From NCBI RefSeq assembly GCF_035609205.1, contig NZ_CP141184.1, forward strand, positions 3,252,501 to 3,316,500: a stretch of DNA of 64,000 bases, written 5' to 3'. The notes under the pieces are model-generated. The model searched no databases. It saw nothing but the letters and a program-made list of their open reading frames with translations, and was not told where the DNA came from. Made by a program: the position numbers and the translations under genes. Below are positions 8,678 through 18,034 of the stretch, piece after piece (position 1 is the stretch's first letter; the number at the start of each line of letters is the position of its first letter). This DNA comes from Hymenobacter sp. GOD-10R (GTDB lineage: Bacteria; Bacteroidota; Bacteroidia; Cytophagales; Hymenobacteraceae).

Positions 8678-10411
8678 ATGATTTTTTCTACGCGCTTGTC
8701 GCTCGTCCTGGGGCGAGTGGTTCCGGTTGGGCTGCTTGGCCTAGCGTTGGTCGGCTGCCAAAGCCAGTCTTCCTCCAAAACGACTTCCACGCCAGCTACT
8801 ACGGGCGAAGCCACTGCCACCGCACCGACCGAAGCTGCTGCCTCTGGCATCACTACTGCTACCATCAGCAACTACTTGCAGGCCGTTTCCTCCGACGAAA
8901 TGCAAGGCCGTAAGCCATTTACGGTAGGAGAGGAGCGTGCCACCCAATACTTAGCCGACCAGTTCAAAAACCTAGGTCTGAAGCCCGGCCCTGACGGCAG
9001 CTACTTCCAGCCGGTGCCCATGGTGGAAATCACGGCCACGCCTTCGGCTACCATGCAAATCAAGGGCAACGGCCAAAATCTAGCTTTCCAATACAAAACC
9101 GACTTTGTGGCCTTCACCCAGCGTGAGCAGCCGCAGGTGGCCGTCACGAATTCGCCGTTGGTATTTGCCGGCTACGGCGTAGTAGCCCCCGAGTACAAGT
9201 GGGATGACTACGCTGGCCTCGACGTGAAGGGCAAAACCGTGGTGGTGCTGGTGAATGACCCTGGCAACGCCGCTAACGATACCACCTTCTTCAAAGGCAA
9301 GGCCATGACCTACTACGGCCGCTGGACCTACAAATACGAGGAGGCCGCCCGCCACGGCGCGGCCGGTTTGCTCATCGTGCACGACACAAAGCCCGCCGCT
9401 TACCCCTGGTCGGTGGTGCTCAGCGGGGCTATTAGCCCGAAGCTGCGCGCTCAGCTGCCCGACAAAGGCGCCAGCAAGTGCGCGCTGGAAGGCTGGCTGA
9501 CGCTCGACGCGGCCAAGAAGCTGTTCCAAGCCGCTGGTCAGAACTACGAGCAGCTCTACGCGGCGGCCAACAAGCCCGGCTTCAAAGCTAGGCCGCTCGG
9601 CGACCTGAAGCTGACGGCAAGCATCCAGAACAAGCTCCGCCGCCAAACCTCGAAAAACGTGCTAGCCGTGCTGCCCGGCACCACACGCGCCAACGAATAC
9701 ATCATCTACTCGGCCCACTGGGACCATTTTGGGGTGGGCAAAACCATTGCTGGCGATTCCATCTACAACGGCGCCGTAGACGATGGCACCGGCCTGGCCG
9801 CCCTGCTCAGCATCGCCGAAGCCTTCCAGAAAGCCAAGGAGAAACCCGCCCGTAGCATCATATTCCTGGCCGTGACGGGCGAGGAGCAAGGCTTGCTCGG
9901 CTCGGCTTACTACGCTCAGCATCCGCCATTTCCGCTGAATAAAACCGTGGCCGACCTGAACATGGACATGCTCTGGCCTTATGGCGAGATGAAAGACCTC
10001 ACGGTTATCGGCTACGGCCAATCGGAGCTGGAAGAATACGCCCGTGCTGCGGCCAAGGAGCAAGACCGCTACGTGCTGCCCGACCAAACGCCAGAAACTG
10101 GCATGTTCTACCGCTCCGACCACTTCAGCTTCGCTCACGTGGGCGTGCCCTCGCTCTACGCCAGCGGCGGCTACGAAAGCCGCACCCGCGGCAAAGAATA
10201 CATTGCCCAGCAGCGCCAGCAGTTCACCAGCGAGCATTACCACAAGCCCTCCGACCAGATAGACCTCAACTGGGACCTAGCCGGCATCGCCCAGGATGCG
10301 CAGCTGTACTACCGCGTGGGGCAGCGGCTGGCGGGCGAAACCACGTTCCCGCAGTGGAAAGCGGGTTCGGAGTTTAAGGAAGCGCGGGACAAGAGTATGG
10401 CGGGGCGGTAA
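8678..10411 (+). CDS. M28-family metallopeptidase with PA domain, lipoprotein
   Basis: The start is taken at Met 8678, since it begins a signal sequence ending in the lipobox LVGC; an ATG at 8642 would add twelve residues. After a Ser/Thr/Ala-rich linker, a protease-associated insert spans roughly 110-260. The peptidase core follows, with zinc ligands and catalytic residues in SAHWDHFG (His, Asp), GAVDDGTG (bridging Asp), TGEEQGLLGS (catalytic Glu pair), LNMDM and YRSDHFSFA (last His). M28 aminopeptidases of this type cleave N-terminal residues of peptides outside the inner membrane. Length is typical at about 577 residues. Confidence 0.9.
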   Translation: MIFSTRLSLVLGRVVPVGLLGLALVGCQSQSSSKTTSTPATTGEATATAPTEAAASGITTATISNYLQAVSSDEMQGRKPFTVGEERATQYLADQFKNLGLKPGPDGSYFQPVPMVEITATPSATMQIKGNGQNLAFQYKTDFVAFTQREQPQVAVTNSPLVFAGYGVVAPEYKWDDYAGLDVKGKTVVVLVNDPGNAANDTTFFKGKAMTYYGRWTYKYEEAARHGAAGLLIVHDTKPAAYPWSVVLSGAISPKLRAQLPDKGASKCALEGWLTLDAAKKLFQAAGQNYEQLYAAANKPGFKARPLGDLKLTASIQNKLRRQTSKNVLAVLPGTTRANEYIIYSAHWDHFGVGKTIAGDSIYNGAVDDGTGLAALLSIAEAFQKAKEKPARSIIFLAVTGEEQGLLGSAYYAQHPPFPLNKTVADLNMDMLWPYGEMKDLTVIGYGQSELEEYARAAAKEQDRYVLPDQTPETGMFYRSDHFSFAHVGVPSLYASGGYESRTRGKEYIAQQRQQFTSEHYHKPSDQIDLNWDLAGIAQDAQLYYRVGQRLAGETTFPQWKAGSEFKEARDKSMAGR

Positions 10412-10424
10412 CCCTAGGTAGTAC

Positions 10425-11090
10425 ATGACAACAGAGGAAGTAGTACAGCAATTAACAGCACCTGACATTGAAGAGCAGCTTAACATTCTGAGAGACATGC
10501 CGCATTTGAGCGCTGTGCCTGAGGTGTATCGTATCCTCGTCGCTAATCTTGCTAGTGCTGATAGCAGAGTAGTTTTTCTTAGTCTGGATTTGCTCATTAA
10601 ACGGTACCGCTCGCAACTACAGGAAGCCGCTGACACCTTTATCCCGCAGTTTATTCACCTTCTATCTACCAACGACGGTCCCGTTGTCGACCGATGTATT
10701 TGGGCGTTGAGCGTCACGGGAGAGAAAGCATTGCATGCGCTAATTACCTGCATTATTACGGCTACAGACGAACGCCGTAAAGAAGCGTGCATATGGGCCC
10801 TAGGCCGGAATGCGCACCTTCGACTTCAGCCCAAAGTAGTAGTGGACACATTACGCACGCAGCTACAAGAGGCAAATCCGCGGATTCGATATGCTGCCGT
10901 GAATGCACTCATGGATATGAGTCCGCTACGTCCTTTTGAGCGACTAACAAGTACTGAGTACGACTTTGAACCACTATATGGCGAGCTACAAGTAGTTGCA
11001 CAGACCTTGGCTGAAACGCAGCCTGACTATTCGGAGTGGATGGAGCAGTACCTAGAACTACTTCGTGACCGTAAAACTTACGACGGGTAA
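10425..11090 (+). CDS. HEAT-repeat-like protein
   Basis: 221 residues of regular alpha-helical pairs resembling HEAT/PBS-lyase repeats: VYRILVANLASADSRVVFLS, WALSVTGEKALHALITCI and CIWALGRNAHLR each follow the pattern of one repeat. No signal peptide is present, so it is cytoplasmic. It begins 13 bp after the peptidase gene and probably shares its transcript. Such proteins are binding scaffolds. Base composition is more AT-rich than its neighbours. Confidence 0.6.
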   Translation: MTTEEVVQQLTAPDIEEQLNILRDMPHLSAVPEVYRILVANLASADSRVVFLSLDLLIKRYRSQLQEAADTFIPQFIHLLSTNDGPVVDRCIWALSVTGEKALHALITCIITATDERRKEACIWALGRNAHLRLQPKVVVDTLRTQLQEANPRIRYAAVNALMDMSPLRPFERLTSTEYDFEPLYGELQVVAQTLAETQPDYSEWMEQYLELLRDRKTYDG

Positions 11091-11166
11091 GAGTATGCTG
11101 CTTCGCGTCCCAGAGGATTCCGCCATCCCAAAACAACCCTCCGCCGAGAATCAGCATCTGTGCGGC

Positions 11167-12195
11167 ATGAAGAAACTTGTATTACTCGTGCTCTTTCTCG
11201 TTGCTTCGCACGCGGCCCGTTGCCAAGCTGTTACTACTTCGCTACCCGATTCCGTTAAGACGTTTCTCGATAAAAGTCTGACGCTACTGGAGACGTATTC
11301 GCTGGAACGCGCCTCTGTCGACTGGCCCCAGCTGCGCCAGACGGTGTACCAAAAAGCCCAGGGTGCCCAGTCGGTGCACGATTTGCTGCCGATCTATCCG
11401 TATGTGTTTGAGCAGTTGAAAGACGACCACGGCTGGCTTACCTATCAGGGTAAAACGTATAAATGGCGTAACCCGGCGCGCCCTGTCTATCCCAATGCCG
11501 TCGTGAAGGCAGCGCTGGCAAAGAGGCCCGGCCTTCGGGTGAAGATGCTGCCGGGCAATATTGGTTACGTTCAACTGCCGGGCATCAACGGTAGCCTCCA
11601 GCAGATGCGCGACGCGGCCAAGGTGGTGCAAGACTCGCTCTGCCGCATTAATCCGGACAAAGCCACCGCCTGGATTATTGACCTGCGCCTGAATGACGGC
11701 GGCGCGATGGCACCCATGCTGGCCGGAATGGCGCCCTTGCTCGGCGACGGGCACCTAGGGGGCTTCGTTGACAAAGACGGTCAGCCCGACCAGCAATGGT
11801 ATCTGCGCCAAGGCAATTTTTACCTGGACACGCTGCAAGTGACGACCCTGCAAAACCGCTGTCCTGTTCGGAAGACCAACAAACCCATTGCCGTGCTGCT
11901 CAGCGGCCTAACGGCTAGCTCCGGCGAAATCGTGGCTATTAGCTTAAAGGGGCGAGCTAGCACGCGCTTCTTCGGCGAGCCTACGTATGGCGCCACCACC
12001 GCCAACGAAAGCTACCGGATCAGCGGCACCACTTACCTCACCATTGCCGGCACGCAGGAAACCGACCGCAACCGGGTCGTGTACCGTTCCAACGTCGCCC
12101 CCGACGTGCTTGTCACCGGCGGCGACAACTTCAGTGACCTAGGTAAGGATGCCAAAATAGCCGCCGCTTTGAAGTGGTTGAAGAAAGTAAAGTGA
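11167..12195 (+). CDS. S41-family peptidase
   Basis: The start is set at Met 11167, which begins a clear signal peptide (MKKLVLLVLFLVASHAARCQ); the frame is open for 34 codons further upstream. The 342-residue product has an N-terminal helical part and a tail-specific-protease core with WIIDLRLNDGG and LSGLTASSGEIVAI, the latter holding the nucleophile serine of the C-terminal processing peptidase family. The PDZ domain common in this family is not obvious. It is likely periplasmic and cuts unfolded or C-terminally exposed proteins. Confidence 0.85.
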   Translation: MKKLVLLVLFLVASHAARCQAVTTSLPDSVKTFLDKSLTLLETYSLERASVDWPQLRQTVYQKAQGAQSVHDLLPIYPYVFEQLKDDHGWLTYQGKTYKWRNPARPVYPNAVVKAALAKRPGLRVKMLPGNIGYVQLPGINGSLQQMRDAAKVVQDSLCRINPDKATAWIIDLRLNDGGAMAPMLAGMAPLLGDGHLGGFVDKDGQPDQQWYLRQGNFYLDTLQVTTLQNRCPVRKTNKPIAVLLSGLTASSGEIVAISLKGRASTRFFGEPTYGATTANESYRISGTTYLTIAGTQETDRNRVVYRSNVAPDVLVTGGDNFSDLGKDAKIAAALKWLKKVK

Positions 12196-12254
12196 CAAGA
12201 GCAGTTAGGAATGTTGAGCAACCAGTTGGAGCTTCAGAAGCTAGCTTACTTCGA

Positions 12255-12292
12255 CGAGGTGCCGTTGCTCCTTAAGGAGCAACGGCACCTCG
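12255..12292. terminator. 38 bp perfect palindrome, terminator
   Basis: Two 19-base arms, CGAGGTGCCGTTGCTCCTT and its exact complement, meet without a loop and are followed by TTATTTCTTC. It lies 60 bp after the S41 peptidase gene and is a strong candidate intrinsic terminator. Confidence 0.8.
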
Positions 12293-12402
12293 TTATTTCT
12301 TCACCCAGGTGGTTATCTTGGCAAAACCAAACGTAGCCTGGGCGTAGTACGTGGCGCTAGGTTTCGCATAAGCTCGGCAAATCAAGGTTATCTAACGGAC
12401 GG

Positions 12403-13749
12403 ATGAGACTTTATCGAATTAGTGTATGTGCTTTAGTACTAAGCTGTACGGCGGTGATGCCTGCCGCTGCACAATCGCAGCCCATCACGGGGGAGCTAGG
12501 CCGGCTTTATGTAAGCGGGCAGCTAGATGCTGTAATTTCCCTGGGCGATAAGGACCTTCGTGCGCACGGCGAGCAGAACGGAACTAGCATGTTCGTAGGA
12601 CGAGCGTACGCCGACAAACAACAGTTTCAGACGGCCATTCCTTATTTGACTAAGAGCCTTGCTTCTACGAGCAGCTCGGCCGATGTGAAGGCCTGGAGCG
12701 AGGCCTACCTAGGTACCTGCTATTACGCCTTGCAGGAGTACCCGAAAGCCAAGCAGGCCTTCGAACATGTGGTAGCCGCGGCGGCCACCAAAAACGTGAC
12801 GGCTTATGCGACCAAACGGCTAGGCATGCTGCGCGCCCAGGAAATGGCGGCCAATTGGAAGCTGATCGAGACCGCCCACTTTCGCTTTCATTTGCAAGCG
12901 CCCGAAAACCTAGGGGTTGCGCCCGAAGCTTATGCAGCGGCGCATGAGCAAGCCTATGAAACGGAGAATCGCTTTTTCCAGGCGACGCTGCCGCGTAAGA
13001 TAGAGTACTACGTGTGGGATGAGCGAGCCGCCGCGGTTCAGGTTTTAAGCCAGAACCTAGGCTTCACCGTGTCGGAGTTGCTTACCATCCATGCGTTGAA
13101 GAACCAGACCAAAGGTCACGAAACGGCCCACATGCTCGTAGCATACGGCCTGCGCCCTGGCCCGCAAAGTCGCCTCATCAACGAGGGTATTGCCGTGTGC
13201 TTCGACCAAAGCCATCGTAACCGCTTGCAGGAAGCCCGCCAAGCGATTCGCGGCACGGTCGATATCTGGAAGATGTGGGAGCAGCCTCAGACCTACTCCG
13301 ATGAGCAGCTTTACCCCGTCGGCGGCGCGCTGCTGGAGTACCTGCTGGCCCACGCCCCCGAAGCCGATGTAAAGCAACTGCTACGGGAGCAAACCCCGCA
13401 GCTCGGGCGCAAGCTGTTTAGCAAGCAAATTGCCGAATTTGAAAAGGAGCTAGCGAAGCCCGACCCGACGCTGGCTGCTAAGGCGGCCTCCTTGCCCAAT
13501 ACCACGCCGGCTGCCCCTGTAAAGCTCACCGCGGCAGCTGTTAATGCGGCAGTGGAGCGCAACAACACGGCTGATAAGTTCTACAAGGTCCTAATCTTGG
13601 TGAACGGCGTGCCCGTGACCGGAACGCAGTTACAGCAGATCAACCCGCAGAAAATTCGCGACGTGAAAGTGCTGAAGACCAAAGAAGAACTGCAAGCCTA
13701 CACGGAAGTAGAGCTGAACGGCATTGTGCTGGTGCAGGTAGAAAGCTAG
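12403..13749 (+). CDS. predicted secreted zinc peptidase with TPR-like N-terminus
   Basis: 448 residues with a signal peptide ending near AAAQS (residues 21-25). Residues 30-150 look like two or three tetratricopeptide-type helix pairs. A gluzincin-like site follows: HETAH at 239-243 (HExxH) with a third ligand, probably Glu261, in LINEGIAVCF. The last 50 residues (NGVPVTGTQLQQINPQKIRD, then VKVLK and NGIVLVQ) resemble the plug-domain motif seen in TonB-dependent receptors and BlaR-like proteins. I do not know a family with exactly this order. Function is unknown beyond probable zinc-dependent proteolysis outside the cytoplasm. Confidence 0.65.
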   Translation: MRLYRISVCALVLSCTAVMPAAAQSQPITGELGRLYVSGQLDAVISLGDKDLRAHGEQNGTSMFVGRAYADKQQFQTAIPYLTKSLASTSSSADVKAWSEAYLGTCYYALQEYPKAKQAFEHVVAAAATKNVTAYATKRLGMLRAQEMAANWKLIETAHFRFHLQAPENLGVAPEAYAAAHEQAYETENRFFQATLPRKIEYYVWDERAAAVQVLSQNLGFTVSELLTIHALKNQTKGHETAHMLVAYGLRPGPQSRLINEGIAVCFDQSHRNRLQEARQAIRGTVDIWKMWEQPQTYSDEQLYPVGGALLEYLLAHAPEADVKQLLREQTPQLGRKLFSKQIAEFEKELAKPDPTLAAKAASLPNTTPAAPVKLTAAAVNAAVERNNTADKFYKVLILVNGVPVTGTQLQQINPQKIRDVKVLKTKEELQAYTEVELNGIVLVQVES

Positions 13750-13872
13750 GTGCTGTGCATAAGGCTTTGGTAGAAAGAGTATTCAGGCCTCTATAAACGT
13801 AACTGCCTGCCCGGCGCTACGAAATGAAGCGCCAGGCAGGCAGCAGATAAGAAGCACAGGGTCTTCGTAAGG

Positions 13873-14919
13873 CTACAGCTGGCTGACCAGTTCCCGCCAA
13901 GCTTCCTGCTCGGGGATGCCAGGCTTGCGCTTGCCGAAGAACAGCAACAAGTTGCGCCCTTGTGCGTCGTACAGTTCCAGGGAGTGCACAAGCCCTTCGG
14001 TGGTCGGTTTTTTCACGAGCCACGTTTCGGCTATGTCTTCCAGCTTCAGGTGCAGGTTGAAATCGGGGTCGAGCACGTTGAACCACGGGCCAGTTGCTAC
14101 TAAGCGTTTCACCAGACCCGTGTGGATCTGGATGCAGCCGCGGCTGGCCACGAACAGCATGATATTCAGGCCCGCCGCTACGGCGTTTTCCAGGCCGCGC
14201 ACGATGGCGTCGTTGTCGAGGCGCTGCACCAGTTCGGGCGGACCTAGGCGCAGGGCTTGGGTGCGGCTCACCCCAAATTGGCGCAGCAAGCCGAAGAAGT
14301 CGTGGGTGTCCTGCAAAGCGCGCCAGCCTTCGCGGAAGCCGGCCACGTCGATATCCGCGTCCGGGACTTCGAGGGCGGAAGTGGGAGCGGGCTGCGTAGC
14401 TAGGTCGCTGGACTGCTCGGTGGCGCGGTAGCGGCTCACTAGCTCATCGTAAGCCGCGGTGTTGCTGTCTTCAGTGAGGTAGATTTTGTGCACGGCCTCG
14501 CCGTCGTCGGCGAAAAACTGCAAGCTGCGGCGGCCATTTTCGTCCACGGCAAAGCCGAAGTGCCAGTGGCTCATGAACAAGCGCAGGTCGATGTCGTCGC
14601 CCAGCACCAAGCCCATGGCGCCTTTGATGGACACTTTCTGGTAAGAACCCTTGCGCTCGTGTACCACGCTGTCGTTGCGCGTGAGGGCCATCACCCGACC
14701 TAGGTTCGGAACTTCGGCGAGCAGGGCGGCAAAGTCATCGGTGAGGCGCACCACGGCAGCGTCGGGCTGGCCGGTGCACTGGGTGGCGAGCAGCTCGGCC
14801 TCGCTGCTGCCGAGCTGGCGAGCAGCGTCGCGGATGCGGATTTTGGGGTTGTCGAGCTTGAACTGGGTCCAGCGTTCGGCGAGCGAGGTGGCGGTGGAAG
14901 GCAGATCGGTGATGGCCAT
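13873..14919 (-). CDS. hmuS: haem-degrading or haem-trafficking factor HmuS/HemS
   Basis: The start is placed at Met 14919 (MAITDLPSTATSLAERWTQF), where similarity to HemS/HmuS begins; the open frame continues upstream over the hmuV gene and that part is not protein-like. The 348 residues show the two-repeat structure of the family: LGRVMALTRNDSVVHERKG in the first half and a matching VKRLVATGPWFNVLDPDFN region in the second. Family members bind imported haem in the cytoplasm and deliver or degrade it to release iron. It is the last gene of the haem operon, 58 bp after hmuV. Confidence 0.9.
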   Translation of the reverse strand: MAITDLPSTATSLAERWTQFKLDNPKIRIRDAARQLGSSEAELLATQCTGQPDAAVVRLTDDFAALLAEVPNLGRVMALTRNDSVVHERKGSYQKVSIKGAMGLVLGDDIDLRLFMSHWHFGFAVDENGRRSLQFFADDGEAVHKIYLTEDSNTAAYDELVSRYRATEQSSDLATQPAPTSALEVPDADIDVAGFREGWRALQDTHDFFGLLRQFGVSRTQALRLGPPELVQRLDNDAIVRGLENAVAAGLNIMLFVASRGCIQIHTGLVKRLVATGPWFNVLDPDFNLHLKLEDIAETWLVKKPTTEGLVHSLELYDAQGRNLLLFFGKRKPGIPEQEAWRELVSQL

Positions 14920-14977
14920 AAGCAAAGAAAGAATGAGAAAGCGAGAGAAGGTACGAAGCCCGCGGTTAGAAAGTCGG

Positions 14978-15754
14978 TTAGCGGGGCACGGGTACGATGA
15001 GCGGAAAGCCCAGGCTAGGGTGGGCAAGCAGCTCCACCGAGATGTCGAAAGCGTGCTGGATGTGGTCGGGCGTGAGCACCTGAGCGGGCGGACCATACGC
15101 CACCGTTTGGCCCTGGCGTAGCAGCAGGACTTGGTCGGCGTACTGGGCGGCTAGGTTGAGGTCGTGGAGCACGGCGATGACCCCGAAGCCGCGCTTTACC
15201 AGGGCTTTAGCCACAGCTAGCGTGTGGTGCTGGTGGTTGAGGTCGAGGCCCGTCAGGGGTTCGTCGAGCAAGAGAAAACCACCTTCGGCCTCCCACACTT
15301 GGGCCAGCACGCGGGCTAGCTGGGCTCGCTGCTGTTCGCCGCCCGAAAGCGTGGGGTAGCTGCGTTCGGCTAGGTCGCTCAGCCCTACGGTAGCCAGAGC
15401 CTGCTGCACCACAGCGTGGTCGTGGGCGCTCGGCTGCCCGCGGAAATATGGGTAACGCCCCATGAGCACCAGCTCGCGCACCTTAAAAGCCAGCGCTAAG
15501 CTGTGCTGTTGGGTAAGCACGGCGCGGTGGCGAGCAAGCTCGGCGGCGGGAATATCGGTCAGCGGCTGGTTGTCAAACCACAGCTCCCCCCAGCTCGGGG
15601 TAAGGTCGCCGCTGAGCAGGCGCAACAGCGTGGATTTGCCGGCGCCGTTGGCACCCACCACGGCCAGCAGCTCACCCGGCCAGGCGGCAAACGACACATC
15701 CTGCAGCAATAATTTGCGGCCGACTTGGTAACTCAGGTGTTGGACGTTGAACAT
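14978..15754 (-). CDS. hmuV: haem ABC transporter ATP-binding protein HmuV
   Basis: 258 residues with all ABC ATPase motifs: Walker A GANGAGKST at about 34-42, signature LSGGEQQRA, Walker B FLLLDEPLTGLD, and the switch histidine in AVLHDLNLA. It pairs with the FecCD-type permease upstream to import haem from the periplasm. The 3' end approaches the hmuS start and the gene is in operon order R-Y-T-U-V-S. Confidence 0.93.
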   Translation of the reverse strand: MFNVQHLSYQVGRKLLLQDVSFAAWPGELLAVVGANGAGKSTLLRLLSGDLTPSWGELWFDNQPLTDIPAAELARHRAVLTQQHSLALAFKVRELVLMGRYPYFRGQPSAHDHAVVQQALATVGLSDLAERSYPTLSGGEQQRAQLARVLAQVWEAEGGFLLLDEPLTGLDLNHQHHTLAVAKALVKRGFGVIAVLHDLNLAAQYADQVLLLRQGQTVAYGPPAQVLTPDHIQHAFDISVELLAHPSLGFPLIVPVPR

Positions 15755-15871
15755 GGATTTGAGAAGAAAGTGCTGCGTATTTAGTAAGGAGAGGAAGTCG
15801 GCTAGTTGATTGATAGCTAGGTCTGTCAGTGGCGTACGCGCGAGGTATAATGCATGCCTTCGGATACTTGC

Positions 15872-16978
15872 CTACGCCAGCCGGAGCCGCTTCTCCCGCA
15901 GCAAAATCCAGAGAAATACTGGGGTGCCAAGCAAGGCGGTGAGAATGCCGATCGGCAGCTCAGCTGGCGCGACGACGGTGCGCGCTAAAGTGTCAGCTAA
16001 GGTCAGGACCAAGGCGCCACCCAGCGCGGCGCCGGGCAGCACCACGCGGTGGTCGGGGCCGGCCGCCAAGCGGACCAGGTGCGGCACTACCAAGCCCAGA
16101 AACCCAATGCTGCCCGCCACGGCCACCGACGTACCCACAGCCAATGTCGCCAGCACGATGAGCTGGCGCTTCAGGCGCGTAACCGGCAGACCTAGGTGCG
16201 CGGCTTGATCCTCCCCCAACGCCAACAAGTTCAGCTGCTTCCCTAGGCGCGGCAACAGCAACAGGGGCAAAGCGAGCAGCGGCAACACACCGATCACCGT
16301 AGGCCAGCTAGCACCTCCTAAGCTACCTAGGCCCCAAAACGTGATGCTGCGCAGCTGCTCATCAGTGGCGGCGTAGGTGAGCAGGCCCGTTAGAGCGCCA
16401 GCGAGGGCATTAACGGCAATACCGGCGAGCAGCATGGTGGCAACCACGGCCCGGCCTGCTTCTTTCGAGAGTTGATAGACGAGCAGCGTCGTGCCGCAAG
16501 CCCCGGCGAAGGCGGCCACGGCGAGCGTGTAAAAACCTAGCCATTCGCGCAAAGCCGACAAAAGCGTGACCTCCAGCACAATCGTCGTAACGGCGGCCAG
16601 CGAGGCCCCCGCCGACACGCCAATCAACCCCGGATCGGCCAGCGGATTACGAAACAAGCCCTGCATGGCCGCGCCCGCTAGCCCCAACGCCGCCCCGATG
16701 AGGACGCCCAGGCACACCCGTGGCAAGCGAATAGCCCACAACACCGCTTCTTGCTGCGACTCGAAAGCTAGCCCGCTACTCAGGCCTAGCTTGTGGAGCA
16801 AAATGCCCACCACCGCCGGTACCGGAATGTGCACGGCGCCCGCGCCCGCGCTTACCAACACGGCTACTACCAATAGCCCAACCAGAAGGGGCAGCAACAA
16901 GCGTCGGCGCAGCTCCACCGGCGGCGTGGCGGGTGGGGCAGTGGTCGTGGGAGAAGGAAGCTCGGCGACAGCAGGCAT
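15872..16978 (-). CDS. hmuU: haem ABC transporter permease HmuU (FecCD family)
   Basis: 368 residues, almost entirely hydrophobic, with about ten membrane helices. Family motifs include RLPRVCLGVLIGAALGLAG, GLFRNPLADPGLIGVSAGAS and GFLGLVVPHLVRL, all typical of BtuC/FhuB/HmuU permeases. A proline-rich cytoplasmic N-terminus precedes helix 1 (LLLPLLVGLLVVAVLVSAG). It forms the membrane channel with HmuV and receives haem from HmuT. It is separated from hmuT by a palindromic repeat. Confidence 0.93.
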   Translation of the reverse strand: MPAVAELPSPTTTAPPATPPVELRRRLLLPLLVGLLVVAVLVSAGAGAVHIPVPAVVGILLHKLGLSSGLAFESQQEAVLWAIRLPRVCLGVLIGAALGLAGAAMQGLFRNPLADPGLIGVSAGASLAAVTTIVLEVTLLSALREWLGFYTLAVAAFAGACGTTLLVYQLSKEAGRAVVATMLLAGIAVNALAGALTGLLTYAATDEQLRSITFWGLGSLGGASWPTVIGVLPLLALPLLLLPRLGKQLNLLALGEDQAAHLGLPVTRLKRQLIVLATLAVGTSVAVAGSIGFLGLVVPHLVRLAAGPDHRVVLPGAALGGALVLTLADTLARTVVAPAELPIGILTALLGTPVFLWILLREKRLRLA

Positions 16979-17004
16979 GGAAAGGAAGAAGAAAGTGGAG
17001 CGAT

Positions 17005-17090
17005 GTAGCGCGGACTTTGTGGTCCGCGCCTGGGGAAACGGGGGTGCAGAGTGGCAAGCGCAGACTACAAAGTCCGCGTTACTACCTTAC
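17005..17090. repeat. palindromic intergenic repeat (GCGCGGAC family)
   Basis: GCGCGGACTTTGTGGTCCGC and, 30 bases on, GCGCAGACTACAAAGTCCGC form paired arms between hmuU and hmuT. The same unit occurs at 18718-18797 and as a single arm at 21742-21766, so it is a dispersed family. In the operon it could act as an mRNA-stabilising or processing hairpin. Confidence 0.75.
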
Positions 17091-17929
17091 TGGCTCAGCT
17101 GGCGAGCTAGCTCGGACGTGGCAAGACCTAGGCGGGGACCAAAGCCGGAGAGTAGCTGCCCGTCCATTTCCACCACGCGGCCGGTGCGGCCGGCGGTTGT
17201 TTGGGCAATGCCGGGCACTTTCAGCAGGCCCGCCTTGCCACCTAAGCTTTCTAGACCGCTATCGAAGAGCAACAGCACGTCGGGGTTGGCGGCCACTAAG
17301 GCCTCGGCAGTCAGGGGCTTGAAGTCGGTGAAACCCGTGGCGGCATTCTGCCCCCCGGCGAGGCCGATGACTTTTTCCAGCGGCGTGCCCTGGCCCGCCA
17401 CCATCATGGTGCCGGTACCGCGGGCGTAGATGAAGAGGACCTTAGGCGATTTCGCGGGTTTGTGGGCCTTGGCTAGATCGGCGTCAAGCTGCTTAAGCAA
17501 AGCGGGCGCCTTGGCCGACGCCTGAAATGCCGCGGCCACCTGCTGAATCAGCTTCTTGGTGCCCGCTACCGAGTATTCCTGCGGAAACAGCTGCACCGTC
17601 ACGCCCGCCGATTTCAGCTGGCTGGTCACCTCCGGCTTCAACGATTCGGTGGTGCCCACCACGATAGTCGGGGACAAGGCCAGCACACCTTCGGCCGAAA
17701 TGTTACGGTTGTGGCCCACCTTGGGCAGCTTGGTAAGGGCGCCTGGGTAAGTACTGGTCACGTCGACGCCCACCACCTGGCTTTGCAAACCTAGCTGGCA
17801 GAGAATTTCGCTGATGGTACCGTTGAGCGACACGATGCGCGGCGCGGGTGCGGCCAGGCTGCGGAGCCCCACGAGGAGGAGCAACAGCAACAGGCTGGCT
17901 TTGGAGAGAAAAGAAGAACGCATTTTCAT
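17087..17929 (-). CDS. hmuT: haem ABC transporter substrate-binding protein HmuT
   Basis: The start is taken at Met 17929 because MKMRSSFLSKASLLLLLLL begins a signal peptide ending near SLAAPAP; an upstream ATG at 17971 is in frame but gives no signal. The roughly 280 residues follow the class III binding-protein plan (PF01497): RIVSLNGTISEILCQLG at the start, the second lobe from about 150, and the late VDLDGQ-like segment RVVEMDGQLL. It carries haem in the periplasm to HmuUV. Confidence 0.9.
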   Translation of the reverse strand: MKMRSSFLSKASLLLLLLLVGLRSLAAPAPRIVSLNGTISEILCQLGLQSQVVGVDVTSTYPGALTKLPKVGHNRNISAEGVLALSPTIVVGTTESLKPEVTSQLKSAGVTVQLFPQEYSVAGTKKLIQQVAAAFQASAKAPALLKQLDADLAKAHKPAKSPKVLFIYARGTGTMMVAGQGTPLEKVIGLAGGQNAATGFTDFKPLTAEALVAANPDVLLLFDSGLESLGGKAGLLKVPGIAQTTAGRTGRVVEMDGQLLSGFGPRLGLATSELARQLSQ

Positions 17930-18034
17930 ATTCGGAAAAGAGTAGTGGCCCATAGTGCCGGCAGCAGGCAACCCGAGGCATAAAAGCTAGGTGCGTCGGG
18001 GCGCCGCAGGTTACCCGCGCCGGACTTTTGACGG

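Noticed and set aside
13873..15096. Longer form of hmuS starting at 15096
   Set aside because: The first 59 codons overlap hmuV in another frame and look like shadow sequence; homology starts at Met 14919.
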